Assembly: GCF_014837105.1 (NCBI RefSeq)
Contig: NZ_JACSPO010000002.1
Coordinates: forward strand, 236,333-300,332
Reading direction: 5' to 3'
DNA length: 64,000 nt
DNA from: Oceanitalea stevensii
Lineage (GTDB): Bacteria; Actinomycetota; Actinomycetes; Actinomycetales; Actinomycetaceae
Shown here piece by piece: positions 25,476-33,750 of the stretch. The translations under genes and the position numbers were made by a program. Under the pieces are notes generated by a model. The model was not told the origin of the DNA and made no database searches. It was given only the letters and a program-made list of their open reading frames with translations. Each line of letters begins with the position of its first letter. Within the stretch, counting starts at the first letter, position 1.

Positions 25476-27014
25476 GTGCCCGGGCACGACCGACGTGTGG
25501 AGGACCGCGGGGTCCGGGTGCAGACTGAGGTGGTGCCGACACCGAGGGAGACGACCGACGTCGTCGTCGTGGGTTCTGGACCCAACGGGCTCGCGGCGGC
25601 GGTGACGATGGCCCGAGCCGGCCTCGGCGTCGTCGTCCTCGAGGCCGAGTCGACCATCGGCGGCGGGGCGCGCACCCTCGACCTGCCGGGGACGGACGGG
25701 CTGCGCTACGACGTCTGCTCCGCCGTCCACCCCCTCGCCACGGCGAGCCCCTTCCTCGCCGAGTTCGACCTCGAGTCGCGCGGCGTCGAGCTCGTCACCC
25801 CCGAGCTGTCCTACGCTCACCCGCTCGACGGCGGCCGCGCCGGGCTCGCGTGGCGCGACCTCGAGCGCACCGTCGACGGCCTGGGGCCCGACGGCCCGGC
25901 GTGGCGGCGGCTGTTCGCGCCGCTCATGCGCGACTCGGAGGCCGTCGTCGGCGCGACCCTCGGCGACATGCGCAGCATCCCGCCCGAGCTGCGCTCGGTG
26001 AGCGGCATGCGCGCCGCCGTCGCCTTCGGCCTGCGGGTGCTCACCCAGGGCACCCACCTGTGGAACCTGCCCTTCCGCAGCGACGTCGCCCCGGCCATGG
26101 TCACCGGCGTCGCCGGCCACGCCATCGCCCCGCTGCCCAACCTCGCGCCCGCCGGCGTCGCGCTCATGCTCGGGACGCTCGCCCACGGCGTGGGCTGGCG
26201 CATCCCCGTGGGCGGCTCCCAGGCGATCGTCGACGCGCTCGTCGCGGACCTGCGCGCCCACGGCGGGGAGGTCCGCACCGACGTGCGCGTGCGTTCGTGG
26301 CGCGACATGCCCCGTGCCCGCTCCTATCTCCTCGACACGACGCCCCGCGCGGCCGCCGGCATCTGGGGGGACAGGATGCCCGCCGAGATCGCCCGCCGCC
26401 TGCGCAAGGCCCCGCGCGGCGGCGGTGCCGCCAAGGTCGACTTCGTCCTCGACGGACCCGTCCCGTGGGCCGTCCCCGAGGTGGGCGAGGCCTTCACCGT
26501 CCACGTCGGCGGCAGCCGCGAGCAGGTCACCGACGCCGAGACGAAGGTGGCCCGCGGGATCATGCCCGAGCGCCCCAGCGTCCTCCTGTCCGACCCCGCC
26601 GTGGCCGATCCCGGCCGTGCGCAGGGCGGGCTGCGGCCGCTGTGGACCTACGCCCACGTGCCCGCCGGCTCCGACGTCGACATGACCGAGGCGATCACCC
26701 GGCAGATCGAGCGCTTCGCGCCCGGCTTCCGGGACGTCGTCGTCGACAGCGTGAGCGTGCCGGCGGCGCGGATGGTCGAGCACAACGCCAACCTCGCCGG
26801 CGGGGACATCGCCGGTGGCGCCGTGACGATGCGCCGCGTCCTCGGTGGCCCCACCGGCCGCTGGGACCCGTACTCCCTCGGCATCCCCGGCGTGTACCTG
26901 TGCTCGTCCTCGGCGCCGCCCGCGCCCGGCGTCCACGGCATGAACGGCTGGCACGCCGCCCGCCGTGCCCTGCGGCAGCGCTTCGGCCGGGCCGTGCCGT
27001 CCCTCGCCCCCTGA
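25476..27014 (+). CDS. Phytoene-dehydrogenase-like FAD oxidoreductase
   Basis: A protein of up to 512 residues in the COG1233 (CrtI-like) amine-oxidase superfamily. The FAD-binding motif VVGSGPNGLAAAVTMARAG lies at about residues 31-49, followed by EAESTIGGGART. The C-terminal FAD-contact region reads GVYLCSSSAPPAPGVHGMNGWHAAR. No carotenoid synthase gene is near, so carotenoid desaturation is not implied; many such actinobacterial proteins have unknown substrates. The start is unsure: GTGs at 25476, 25518, 25530 and 25533 are all in frame, and one of the later ones fits the family better. Confidence 0.8.
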   Translation: MPGHDRRVEDRGVRVQTEVVPTPRETTDVVVVGSGPNGLAAAVTMARAGLGVVVLEAESTIGGGARTLDLPGTDGLRYDVCSAVHPLATASPFLAEFDLESRGVELVTPELSYAHPLDGGRAGLAWRDLERTVDGLGPDGPAWRRLFAPLMRDSEAVVGATLGDMRSIPPELRSVSGMRAAVAFGLRVLTQGTHLWNLPFRSDVAPAMVTGVAGHAIAPLPNLAPAGVALMLGTLAHGVGWRIPVGGSQAIVDALVADLRAHGGEVRTDVRVRSWRDMPRARSYLLDTTPRAAAGIWGDRMPAEIARRLRKAPRGGGAAKVDFVLDGPVPWAVPEVGEAFTVHVGGSREQVTDAETKVARGIMPERPSVLLSDPAVADPGRAQGGLRPLWTYAHVPAGSDVDMTEAITRQIERFAPGFRDVVVDSVSVPAARMVEHNANLAGGDIAGGAVTMRRVLGGPTGRWDPYSLGIPGVYLCSSSAPPAPGVHGMNGWHAARRALRQRFGRAVPSLAP

Positions 27015-27060
27015 CGACGGCGGCTCGCGGGCACCCGCGGCCGCGCCGGGCGCGGGCGGG

Positions 27061-27066
27061 TAGGGT
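27061..27066 (+). promoter_or_regulatory. -10-like box (TAGGGT) before aroD
   Basis: TAGGGT lies 29 nt before the aroD ATG, leaving room for a short leader with the aaagaggg ribosome site. Confidence 0.35.
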
Positions 27067-27095
27067 TCCTGCGGACCGAGCGAAAGAGGGTGGCG

Positions 27096-27860
27096 ATGAG
27101 CGGCGTCGTGCTGCTGCGTGACGTGGCGGTGGGCGAGGGGCGCGTGAAGGTCGCCGCCCCGCTGTGCTCGCCGACCCCCGAGGGGCTCCTCGTCGAGGCC
27201 GGGCGGGTGACCGCCGCCGGCGTCGACATCGCCGAGTGGCGCGCCGACTACCTCCTCGCCGCGCGTCCCGGCGTACCGCTGCGGGAGCTCCCGGCGGCGC
27301 TGCGCGAGCGGCTGGGCGCCACGCCCCTGCTCCTCACCGTGCGCAGCGCGGAGGAGGGCGGTGAGACCACCCTCGACGACGGCGCGTACGCCGCGGCCGT
27401 GTCGGCGCTCCTCGACGACGGCGCGGGGGACGCCGTCGACCTCGAGCTCGCCCGCGGCAGCGTGCTGCCCGGGCTCGTCGACCGCGCCCGGGAGACCGGC
27501 GCGCGCGTGCTCGTCTCGAGCCACGACGTCACCGGCACCCCGCCCGCCGCGGAGATGGCCGACCGGCTCGCCGCGATGGCCGCGGCCGGCGCCGACGTCG
27601 TGAAGATCGCGGTGACGGCGCGGGACCCGCTCGACGTCATCGCCCTCCTCGAGGCGACGTACACGGCGGACCGGGAGCTCGACGTGCCCGTCGTGACGAT
27701 GGCGATGGGCCCAGTGGGCCTGGTGAGCCGGCTGTGCGGGGAGGTCTTCGGCTCCGCCGTCACCTTCGGGTCGGTCGACCGGGCCTCCGCGCCCGGACAG
27801 ATCGACGTCGCCCGGCTGCGGGACGTCGTCGCCCTCGTCCACGAGCACGCGGCACGATGA
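27096..27860 (+). CDS. aroD: Type I 3-dehydroquinate dehydratase
   Basis: A 254-residue class I dehydroquinase that makes 3-dehydroshikimate in the shikimate pathway through a Schiff base. The substrate-site EWRADYL (about residues 48-54), the general-base His in LVSSHDVTGTP (about 145) and the Schiff-base Lys in ADVVKIAVTA (about 170) are present. GPVGLVSRLCGEVFGS near the C-terminus is also typical. The ATG at 27096 lies 5 nt after gaggg; an in-frame GTG at 27090 is possible. Many actinobacteria use a type II enzyme, so a type I copy is notable. The stop overlaps the next ATG. Confidence 0.9.
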   Translation: MSGVVLLRDVAVGEGRVKVAAPLCSPTPEGLLVEAGRVTAAGVDIAEWRADYLLAARPGVPLRELPAALRERLGATPLLLTVRSAEEGGETTLDDGAYAAAVSALLDDGAGDAVDLELARGSVLPGLVDRARETGARVLVSSHDVTGTPPAAEMADRLAAMAAAGADVVKIAVTARDPLDVIALLEATYTADRELDVPVVTMAMGPVGLVSRLCGEVFGSAVTFGSVDRASAPGQIDVARLRDVVALVHEHAAR

Positions 27861-28345
27861 GCCAGCCGCCCCCGCCGACGGGAGCGCCCCAGGACCCCTG
27901 GAGGCCGCCGGCCGGCCCCTCCGGCCCGCCCGCGGTCCGCTACGGCCCGCCGGCCGACCCGTACCGCCCGGCCAGCTACCCCGTCCCGTACCAGCCCGCG
28001 CCGGTGGGGCCCACCGGCTCGCCCCTGGACGCCTACGCCTACCAGCTGCCCGCCCCGCGCCGCCGGACGGGGCTGATCGTCGCGGTCGTCGTCTTCGCGG
28101 TGCTCGCCTTCGCCGGGCTCGCCCTCGTCGTCGCCGCGCTCGTCGGGCTCGTGGGCGGGGGCCGCGCCTACGGCGAGGACCCGGGCCTCGACCGTCTCTG
28201 GGACGCGTGCACGGCCGGGGACGCGCTGGCCTGCGACAACCTCTACCTCGAGTCGCCCGTCGGCTCGGAGTACGAGGAGTACGGCGACACCTGCGGTGAG
28301 CGTTTCCCGCCCGGGGAGCAGCAGTGGTGCCGCGGGCGCATGTGA
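27857..28345 (+). CDS. Proline-rich single-pass membrane protein
   Basis: A 162-residue protein with a Pro/Tyr/Gly-rich cytosolic N-terminus (residues 1-70), one membrane helix (about 72-97, GLIVAVVVFAVLAFAGLALVV) and a small outer domain. The outer part has four cysteines (in LWDACTAGDALACDNLY, DTCGERF and QWCRG) that could form two disulfides. This pattern (Pro-rich DUF4190-like N-terminus plus small Cys domain) is common in actinobacteria, with function unknown. It overlaps the aroD stop by 4 nt and ends 1 nt before the convergent Nudix gene. Confidence 0.65.
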   Translation: MSQPPPPTGAPQDPWRPPAGPSGPPAVRYGPPADPYRPASYPVPYQPAPVGPTGSPLDAYAYQLPAPRRRTGLIVAVVVFAVLAFAGLALVVAALVGLVGGGRAYGEDPGLDRLWDACTAGDALACDNLYLESPVGSEYEEYGDTCGERFPPGEQQWCRGRM

Positions 28346-28346
28346 C

Positions 28347-28790
<444 letters not shown>

Positions 28791-28796
28791 CCGTGC

Positions 28797-28802
28797 ACGC
28801 TA
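28797..28802 (-). promoter_or_regulatory. -10 box (TAGCGT) for the Nudix gene
   Basis: TAGCGT lies 6 nt before the GTG start on the minus strand; it selects the start and predicts a leaderless transcript. Confidence 0.5.
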
Positions 28803-28823
28803 CCGCTGCCGCGCCGGCCACGG

Positions 28824-28829
28824 CACGAT
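28824..28829 (+). promoter_or_regulatory. -10-like box (CACGAT) for the M50-like gene
   Basis: CACGAT is followed by 6 nt and the ATG at 28836, the same geometry as in the divergent Nudix promoter 22 bp away. Confidence 0.4.
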
Positions 28830-28835
28830 GGCGGG

Positions 28836-29546
28836 ATGGACCTCACGGCGGTGCTCGAGCGGCTGCGCCCGGGTGCGCCGCTGGCCGAGCTCGGCGTCCC
28901 GGACGCGGCGGTGTGGGCGGCGCTCGCGGCCGGCCTGCTCATCGTCGGCGTGCGTCCGCTGTGGCGGCTGCTCCGGGTGGCCGTCACCGTGGTCCACGAG
29001 CTCGGGCACGCGCTCGTCGGCGTCCTCGTCGGGCGCTCGTTCACCGGGCTGGTCCTGCGCCCGGACATGTCGGGGCACACCGTCACGGTGGGCCGCTCGC
29101 GCGGCCCGGGGCGGGTGGCGACGACGTGGGCCGGCTACCCCGCGCCGGCGCTCGTGGGCCTCGTGCTCGTCCTCGCGGGGACGGGCGGGTGGACGGGCCC
29201 GACGACCTTCGTCCTCGCGCTGCTCCTCCTGCTCGGCCTGCTGCGCTCCCGCTCGGTCTACACCGTCCTCGTCATGGTCGCGGCGCTCGCCGCCGCGGGA
29301 TGGCTGTGGTGGGCGGCGGACGAGCGCGTCCGTGGCCTGGCCCTGCTCACCGCGGGCGTCGTCCTGCTCCTCGGTGCCTGGCGCCACCTCGGCGCCGTGC
29401 TCCGCGCGCCTGACCGTGGCTCGGACCCGGCGGTGCTCGCCCGGCTCACCCGCGTGCCGGCGGCGCTGTGGGCGCTGACCTTCGCCGTCGTCCTCGCCGC
29501 GTCGAGCTGGGTCGCGGCGGGCCGGCTGTGGGAGCTGCTCCGTTGA
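28836..29546 (+). CDS. M50-type membrane metallopeptidase-like protein
   Basis: A 236-residue protein with about six hydrophobic segments. A zinc-site motif HELGH (about residues 55-59, in VTVVHELGHALVGVLVG) lies at the edge of a helix, as in site-2 proteases and the actinobacterial 'M50 family metallopeptidase' group. The second metal-ligand motif of true site-2 proteases (NxxPxxxLDG) is not seen, so it belongs to the short divergent group whose substrate is unknown. Confidence 0.75.
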   Translation: MDLTAVLERLRPGAPLAELGVPDAAVWAALAAGLLIVGVRPLWRLLRVAVTVVHELGHALVGVLVGRSFTGLVLRPDMSGHTVTVGRSRGPGRVATTWAGYPAPALVGLVLVLAGTGGWTGPTTFVLALLLLLGLLRSRSVYTVLVMVAALAAAGWLWWAADERVRGLALLTAGVVLLLGAWRHLGAVLRAPDRGSDPAVLARLTRVPAALWALTFAVVLAASSWVAAGRLWELLR

Positions 29547-29570
29547 CACGCGGCGGGCGACACGCGATAC

Positions 29571-29582
29571 TTGAAGGATCAA
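29571..29582 (+). promoter_or_regulatory. Inverted repeat ttga-agga-tcaa before the MarR gene
   Basis: The palindrome sits 19 nt before the MarR-family ATG at 29602 and just after a gatact -10-like box (29565-29570). MarR proteins often bind ttga/tcaa sites over their own promoters, so autoregulation is likely. Confidence 0.5.
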
Positions 29583-29601
29583 CCATGAGAGGTGGAGACC
29601 G

Positions 29602-30099
29602 ATGAGTGATCCGCGCTGGCTGTCCCCCGTCGAGCGGGAGACCTGGCTGAGCATCTCCGAGCTCGTCACCACGCTACAGGGTGCCCTCGACACCCGTCTC
29701 CAGCAGCACGCCGGTGTCACCTTCTACGAGTACATGGTCATGGCCATGCTCTCCGAGCAGGACGACCGGACCCTCCAGCTGAGCGAGCTCGCCGAGCTGA
29801 CCTCCGGCTCCCTCTCGCGCCTGTCCCACGTGCTCACCCGGCTCGAGCGGCACGGCTGGGTGGTGCGCGAGCGCTCCCCCCTCAACCCGCGGGCCCGCAT
29901 CGCCACCCTCACCGAGGAGGGCCTGGGGAAGGTGGAGCAGACGGCTCCCGCTCACGTCCGCGACGTGCGCGAGCTCGTCTTCGACGCCATCGCCCCCGAG
30001 GACGTCCCCGAGCTGGCCCGGATCCTCGCCCCGGTCCTTGACCGCGCCCGGCCGCCCGGCCGCCGCGTGCGGACCGGCCGCGGCCTCGGCGTGCGCTGA
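29602..30099 (+). CDS. MarR-family transcriptional regulator 1
   Basis: A 165-residue winged-helix regulator. The DNA-binding core reads LQLSELAELTSGSLSRLSHVLTRLERHGWVVRE (about residues 58-90), with wing residues SPLNPRARIATLTEEG. MarR dimers usually repress efflux or stress genes and respond to small phenolic ligands. The ATG is preceded by gaggtggag. It ends 1 nt before the stop of a second MarR-like gene on the other strand. No clear target gene is adjacent, beyond itself. Confidence 0.85.
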   Translation: MSDPRWLSPVERETWLSISELVTTLQGALDTRLQQHAGVTFYEYMVMAMLSEQDDRTLQLSELAELTSGSLSRLSHVLTRLERHGWVVRERSPLNPRARIATLTEEGLGKVEQTAPAHVRDVRELVFDAIAPEDVPELARILAPVLDRARPPGRRVRTGRGLGVR

Positions 30100-30100
30100 C

Positions 30101-30682
30101 CTAGGACGCGGCCGGCGTGCCGCCGATCTGGCGGGGCAGCTCGCGGAAGGCGCCGAGGTTCAGCGCGTCCGCGGCGATGCGCATCTGCTCGAGCTCGGGG
30201 TCCCCGAGGGTCTGGGCGACGGTGTCGAGCAGCCGGATCCGGATCGCCTCGGACTGGACGAGGACGGCCTCACCCTTGGGCGTGAGGTGCACGAGCGTGG
30301 GCGTGGCGTCGGCGTTGCGCTCGTTGGGGTGGTGGTGGCGGCTGAGCAGCCCCTTGTTGACGAGGCCGGCGACGGTGGCCGCGGACGCGGCGTCCGCCTG
30401 GCCCGTGAGCCGGGCCACCGTGCGGTAGTGGTCGGCGCCCTGGGCGACGGCGGTGAGGGCCTGCAGCTCCCCGAGGCGCAGGCCGGTGAGCTCCTCGACG
30501 CCCCCGACGAGGAGGCGGCGTGCCTGCTCCCGCTGGGCGGAGTCGCTGTCGAGCTCGAGGATGGCGTCCAGACCCGACCCGGGGGTCGTGCCGCGCAGCA
30601 CCTGGCGGGCGCGGCTGAGGAGGTCCGTCTCGTCGGGGTCGACGGTCGGGACCGGCGGGGGGTCGTCCTGCTGCATGCTCAC
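30101..30682 (-). CDS. MarR-family transcriptional regulator 2
   Basis: A 193-residue regulator with a longer N-terminal extension (about 50 residues, acidic and Pro-rich) before a MarR-type winged helix. Core parts are LGELQALTAVAQGADHYRTVARLTGQADAA and VAGLVNKGLLSRHHHPN (about 78-122), with a wing HLTPKGEAVL. A triple His sits in the recognition-wing region, which could bind metal, though this is a guess. The start may be the GTG at 30682 or the ATG at 30676; TAGCGT lies 9 nt upstream. It is divergent from the tRNA. Confidence 0.75.
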   Translation of the reverse strand: MSMQQDDPPPVPTVDPDETDLLSRARQVLRGTTPGSGLDAILELDSDSAQREQARRLLVGGVEELTGLRLGELQALTAVAQGADHYRTVARLTGQADAASAATVAGLVNKGLLSRHHHPNERNADATPTLVHLTPKGEAVLVQSEAIRIRLLDTVAQTLGDPELEQMRIAADALNLGAFRELPRQIGGTPAAS

Positions 30683-30747
30683 AGTTCGTCAACGCTACGG
30701 GACGCCGCCGAGTTCCACCCGCCGGACCGGCCGCCGTCGAGGGCGGT

Positions 30748-30777
30748 TTCCGAACCCGCGCGGGCCGTGGCTATACT
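30748..30777 (+). promoter_or_regulatory. Promoter of tRNA-Gly
   Basis: A -35-like ttccga (30748-30753) and a -10 tatact (30772-30777) with an 18-bp spacer lie 30 nt before the mature tRNA 5' end. Confidence 0.6.
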
Positions 30778-30807
30778 CGTCTCCGGCAGCGGCACAGTCG
30801 CTGTCAC

Positions 30808-30881
30808 GCGGGTGTAGTTCAATGGTAGAACTTCAGCTTCCCAAGCTGACGGCGCGGGTTCGATTCCCGTCACCCGCTCCA
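30808..30881 (+). tRNA. tRNA-Gly, anticodon CCC
   Basis: The 74-nt gene folds as a tRNA: acceptor gcgggtg with cacccgc, anticodon stem tcagc/gctga around loop ttcccaa, T arm cgggttcgattcccg, and an encoded CCA end. The anticodon CCC reads GGG glycine codons, which are frequent at this GC content. It stands alone between a MarR gene and dcd. Confidence 0.95.
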
Positions 30882-30882
30882 G

Positions 30883-30909
30883 ACGGCCGGCCCCGACGGG
30901 ACCGGCCGT
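30883..30909 (+). terminator. Hairpin terminator after tRNA-Gly
   Basis: An 8-bp perfect stem, acggccgg and ccggccgt, with an 11-nt loop starts 2 nt after the CCA end. It separates the tRNA from dcd. Confidence 0.7.
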
Positions 30910-30924
30910 TCGCCATTCGTGAGG

Positions 30925-30930
30925 CACAAT
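30925..30930 (+). promoter_or_regulatory. -10-like box (CACAAT) for dcd
   Basis: CACAAT ends 6 nt before the GTG at 30937, supporting that start and a leaderless mRNA. Confidence 0.45.
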
Positions 30931-30936
30931 CGCTGC

Positions 30937-31515
30937 GTGCTTCTCTCCGACCGTGACATCCGGGCCCAGATCGACGGCGGGCGGGTCCACCTCGACCCGT
31001 ACGACCCCGCGATGATCCAGCCCGCCAGCATCGACGTGCGGCTCGACCGGTGGTTCCGGCTCTTCGACAACCACCGCTACCCGGTCATCGACCCGGCGCA
31101 GGACCAGTCCGAGCTCACCCGGCTCGTCGAGGTCGCCCCGGACGAGCCCTTCGTCCTCCACCCCGGGGAGTTCGCGCTCGGCGCGACCTACGAGCTCGTC
31201 ACCCTGCCCGACGACGTCGCCGCCCGCCTCGAGGGCAAGTCCTCCCTCGGGCGCCTGGGCCTGCTCACGCACTCCACGGCCGGCTTCATCGACCCCGGCT
31301 TCACCGGCCACGTCACCCTCGAGCTGTCGAACACGGCGACGCTGCCCATCACGCTGTGGCCGGGCATGAAGATCGGGCAGCTGTGCTTCTTCCAGCTCTC
31401 CAGCCCCGCCGAGCACCCCTACGGCTCGGGCGCGCAGGGCTCGCGGTACCAGGGGCAGCGCGGGCCCACCGCCTCCCGTTCCCACCTCAACTTCAGCCGC
31501 ATCCCCCTGGTCTGA
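30937..31515 (+). CDS. dcd: dCTP deaminase
   Basis: A 192-residue enzyme of the dUTPase superfamily, close to the family length. It deaminates dCTP to dUTP; mycobacterial homologs are bifunctional and go on to d[15 protein letters not shown] (about residues 25-36), [12 protein letters not shown] (about 99-110) and the active-site [19 protein letters not shown] (about 113-131) with its catalytic Glu are present. The C-terminal lid is [13 protein letters not shown]. The GTG at 30937 gives the correct LLSDRDI N-terminus. The stop overlaps the start of the next gene by 1 nt. Confidence 0.94.
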   Translation: MLLSDRDIRAQIDGGRVHLDPYDPAMIQPASIDVRLDRWFRLFDNHRYPVIDPAQDQSELTRLVEVAPDEPFVLHPGEFALGATYELVTLPDDVAARLEGKSSLGRLGLLTHSTAGFIDPGFTGHVTLELSNTATLPITLWPGMKIGQLCFFQLSSPAEHPYGSGAQGSRYQGQRGPTASRSHLNFSRIPLV

Positions 31516-32522
31516 TGACCGACGAGCTGCCCGCCCTCGACCGCGCCCTCGCGGAGCCGCGGCACCTGCTCGTCCTGTCCGCGGAGGTCGACCCGGAGGA
31601 GGTCGAGGCGCTCGCCGTCTCGCACTTCGACGACGCCGGCTGGCTCGGCCCCTCGACGCTCCGGCTCACCGGTGAGGTCCAGCTGACCGGGCCCTGGCGC
31701 GTGGACGACCGCGTCCGGGCGGCGCTGGACCTGCCGGCGTGGGCGGCCACCGCCATGCTGCTGCGCTGCCCCGTGCAGCGCGGGGCGCCCGTCCCGCCGG
31801 AGCTGCGCGGCCTCGGCGGGCTGCTCGACGCCTTCCCCGAGGGGGAGCCGGTGGGCCTGGAGCGCCGGGTCCTCGACCACCTCCTCGCGCAGGCCCGCCG
31901 CCTCGCCGGCGCGCTGCGCGTCTCGGGGACGGGCACGGTCCTCGTGCCCGACCCGGCCTCCGCCGTCGACCTCACCGTCCACACGACGGTGTGGCTGCAG
32001 CCCGAGGCCTGCGGCCGCGTGCTCGCCCCCGTCCTGCCGGGAGTGCGGGCGCTCGACGTCCCCGAGGCGCCCGCCCCGCCCGTCGACCGGCAGCGGGCCG
32101 ACATCAGCCCCCACCGGGCGCGCGCGGCCGCCGCCCTCGACGAGGGTGAGCGCGCCTGGCTGCACGCGGAGGCCGACGCCCTCGACGCCGCCGTGCTCTC
32201 CCAGCCCCAGGTGGTCGACGGCTACGCGCACCTCGCGCCCGTGCCCGGTGGGACGCTCGAGGTGCTCGTCGCGGGTGACGAGCACACCCCGCTCGTCCTG
32301 CGCGGCCTGCCGTGGGCGCGCGGCGGCGTCATCAGCTACGAGGTGCGCTGGCGGCCCGACGAGCCGGCCCTCGCGCTCGGACCGCGGCCCCCGCTGGCGC
32401 TGCGGCGCCAGCGCGAGGAGGTGCGTGCCCTCGTCGAGCGCGTCGCGGCGGCGCTGCACGCCGTCGTCGGCGGGGAGGTCGTCGACGACGACGCCTTCCT
32501 CGTCGCCCTCTCGCAGACGTGA
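31515..32522 (+). CDS. Unknown protein translationally coupled to dcd
   Basis: A 335-residue soluble protein that I do not recognise. It is acidic, rich in Ala, Leu, Val and Asp, with no signal peptide or membrane helix. The N-terminal 60 residues and C-terminal 60 residues (RRQREEVRALVERVAAALHAVVGGEVVDDD) look folded, the latter helical. The middle shows strand-like stretches such as TGTVLVPDPASAVDLTVHTTVWLQPEA. The TGATG junction couples it to dcd. A strong terminator follows, so dcd and this gene form a two-gene operon; a role in nucleotide metabolism is only suggested by that. Confidence 0.6.
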   Translation: MTDELPALDRALAEPRHLLVLSAEVDPEEVEALAVSHFDDAGWLGPSTLRLTGEVQLTGPWRVDDRVRAALDLPAWAATAMLLRCPVQRGAPVPPELRGLGGLLDAFPEGEPVGLERRVLDHLLAQARRLAGALRVSGTGTVLVPDPASAVDLTVHTTVWLQPEACGRVLAPVLPGVRALDVPEAPAPPVDRQRADISPHRARAAAALDEGERAWLHAEADALDAAVLSQPQVVDGYAHLAPVPGGTLEVLVAGDEHTPLVLRGLPWARGGVISYEVRWRPDEPALALGPRPPLALRRQREEVRALVERVAAALHAVVGGEVVDDDAFLVALSQT

Positions 32523-32524
32523 CG

Positions 32525-32556
32525 ACGCGGCGGCCCCCGGGGGGGGGCCGCCGCGT
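32525..32556. terminator. Strong hairpin terminator after the dcd operon
   Basis: A perfect 14-bp stem, acgcggcggccccc and gggggccgccgcgt, closes a 4-nt loop (gggg). It begins 2 nt after the stop and lies between two convergent operons. Confidence 0.85.
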
Positions 32557-32566
32557 GCGCGGGGTG

Positions 32567-33187
32567 TCAGCGGGAGTCGCGGACGGTGCCGGCGGAGTCC
32601 TGCGCCTGGGACTTCACGTCCTGCGCGGCGCCGGTGCCCTCCTCGCGGACGTGCTGGACGCCCTCCGTGGCGGTGTCCTTGAGGTCCTGGACGGCCTGCT
32701 GGGCCGGCTCCCGGAGCTGCTCGGCGGTGTCCTGGGCGGCCGACTTCACCTCCTCGGTCGCCTTGGCGAGGGCGTCGCTGTCACGCGCCCCGCCCACGAG
32801 CTCGCGCTCCTTGCGGCTGGAGGGGATGAGCCCGGCCGCGAGCAGGCCCGCGCCGAAGGCGATGAGGCCGGCGGCGAGGGGGTTGCCTTCCGCCTTGTCC
32901 TTGACGCGGTGCGGCGCGTCCTGCGCCACGCCGCCGGCGCGGCCGGCCTGGTCGCGGACCGAGCCGGCGGCGTCGGACGCGGCCCCGAAGACCTTGTCCT
33001 TCGCGTCGGTGGCGCTCCCGAAGACCTTGTCCTTGGCGTCGGTGACGGCGCCGCGGATCTTGTCGCCCTGACGGTGGGCGATGTTGCTCGGGTTCACCTT
33101 GTCGCTCAGCGCGTCGACGTTCTGGCTGAGGTCGGCGCGGGTGCGTTCGATGTCACTGCGGATCGCGTCGGGATCGTTGGTCGCCAT
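32567..33187 (-). CDS. DUF3618-domain protein with apolipoprotein-like helices
   Basis: A 206-residue protein. The N-terminal DPDAIRSDIERTRADLSQ (about residues 5-22) is the DUF3618 signature. Near-repeats VTDAKDKVFGSATDAKDKVF follow (about 48-67). A short hydrophobic stretch LAAGLIAFGAGLLAAGLIP (about 108-126) can span the membrane. The C-terminus is a series of amphipathic 11-mer-like helices (EEVKSAAQDTAEQLREPAQQAVQDLKD). It is the last gene of a three-gene operon. The family is linked to envelope or stress functions in actinobacteria, but the exact role is unknown. Confidence 0.75.
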   Translation of the reverse strand: MATNDPDAIRSDIERTRADLSQNVDALSDKVNPSNIAHRQGDKIRGAVTDAKDKVFGSATDAKDKVFGAASDAAGSVRDQAGRAGGVAQDAPHRVKDKAEGNPLAAGLIAFGAGLLAAGLIPSSRKERELVGGARDSDALAKATEEVKSAAQDTAEQLREPAQQAVQDLKDTATEGVQHVREEGTGAAQDVKSQAQDSAGTVRDSR

Positions 33188-33750
33188 CAGTGGTCCTGTC
33201 CTTTCACTGCGTCCGGGATCTTCTTCACGGTCTCTTGCGTGCGGGGCAGGCCCTCGGCCTGCTTGATCTCCTTGCGGCCGGTCACCGCCAGCACGGCGGC
33301 GACGACGGCCCAGATGACCGCGACGATGAGTGCGGACCAGCCGAGTGCCGGCTGGGCGTCCCCGTCGCCGATGAGCGCCCCCAGCGCCCACCACAGGGCC
33401 AGGGAGAGGAAGAGCAGGGTGAAGTACCCGGCCAGGCCGGCGCCGCCGAACATGCCAGCGCCCTTGCCCGCCTTGCTCACGGTCTGGGAGATCTCCGCCT
33501 TGGCGAGCTCCATCTCCTGGCGCACGAGCGTGGAGAAGTCCTCGCTGATGTTGCCGATGAGCTCCCCGAGGCTCGCGTCCTCGGGCGGCGGGCTGGTGCC
33601 CGGCGCCCCGGCCGGCGGAACGTACGGGCTCGCGCCCGGTGCCCCGGCCGGGGGAACGTACGGGCCGGCGCCTGGCGCCCCGGCGGGCGGGACGTACGGG
33701 CTGGCGCCCGGCGCCCCGGTGGGGGGAGTGTGACCGGGGGGCGTGCTCAT
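33187..33750 (-). CDS. Phage_holin_3_6 (DUF1469)-type membrane protein with Pro-rich repeats
   Basis: A 187-residue protein. Residues 8-50 hold three 12-residue repeats of the form GAPGASPYVPPA. The rest is a DUF1469/holin-superfamily domain: ELIGNISEDFSTLVRQEMELAKAEI (about 64-88) and two membrane helices (about 105-130 and 140-162). Such genes are widespread actinobacterial envelope genes next to DUF3618 genes, with no phage. The start and stop overlap both neighbours (ATGA and TGATG), so the three are coupled. Confidence 0.78.
   Translation of the reverse strand: MSTPPGHTPPTGAPGASPYVPPAGAPGAGPYVPPAGAPGASPYVPPAGAPGTSPPPEDASLGELIGNISEDFSTLVRQEMELAKAEISQTVSKAGKGAGMFGGAGLAGYFTLLFLSLALWWALGALIGDGDAQPALGWSALIVAVIWAVVAAVLAVTGRKEIKQAEGLPRTQETVKKIPDAVKGQDH
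33597..33720 (-). repeat. 36-bp tandem coding repeats in the holin-like gene
   Basis: The string cgtacggg recurs at 33621, 33657 and 33693, exactly 36 bp apart. The units encode GAPGASPYVPPA. Confidence 0.8.

Noticed and set aside
25476..27014. Carotenoid biosynthesis locus
   Set aside because: Only a CrtI-like oxidoreductase is present; no phytoene synthase, cyclase or GGPP synthase is near.
33597..33720. 36-bp repeats as a CRISPR array
   Set aside because: Units have no spacers and lie in the reading frame of the holin-like protein.
33187..33750. Holin-like gene as a sign of prophage
   Set aside because: No integrase, capsid, terminase or lysin genes are nearby; this family is a regular actinobacterial chromosomal gene.
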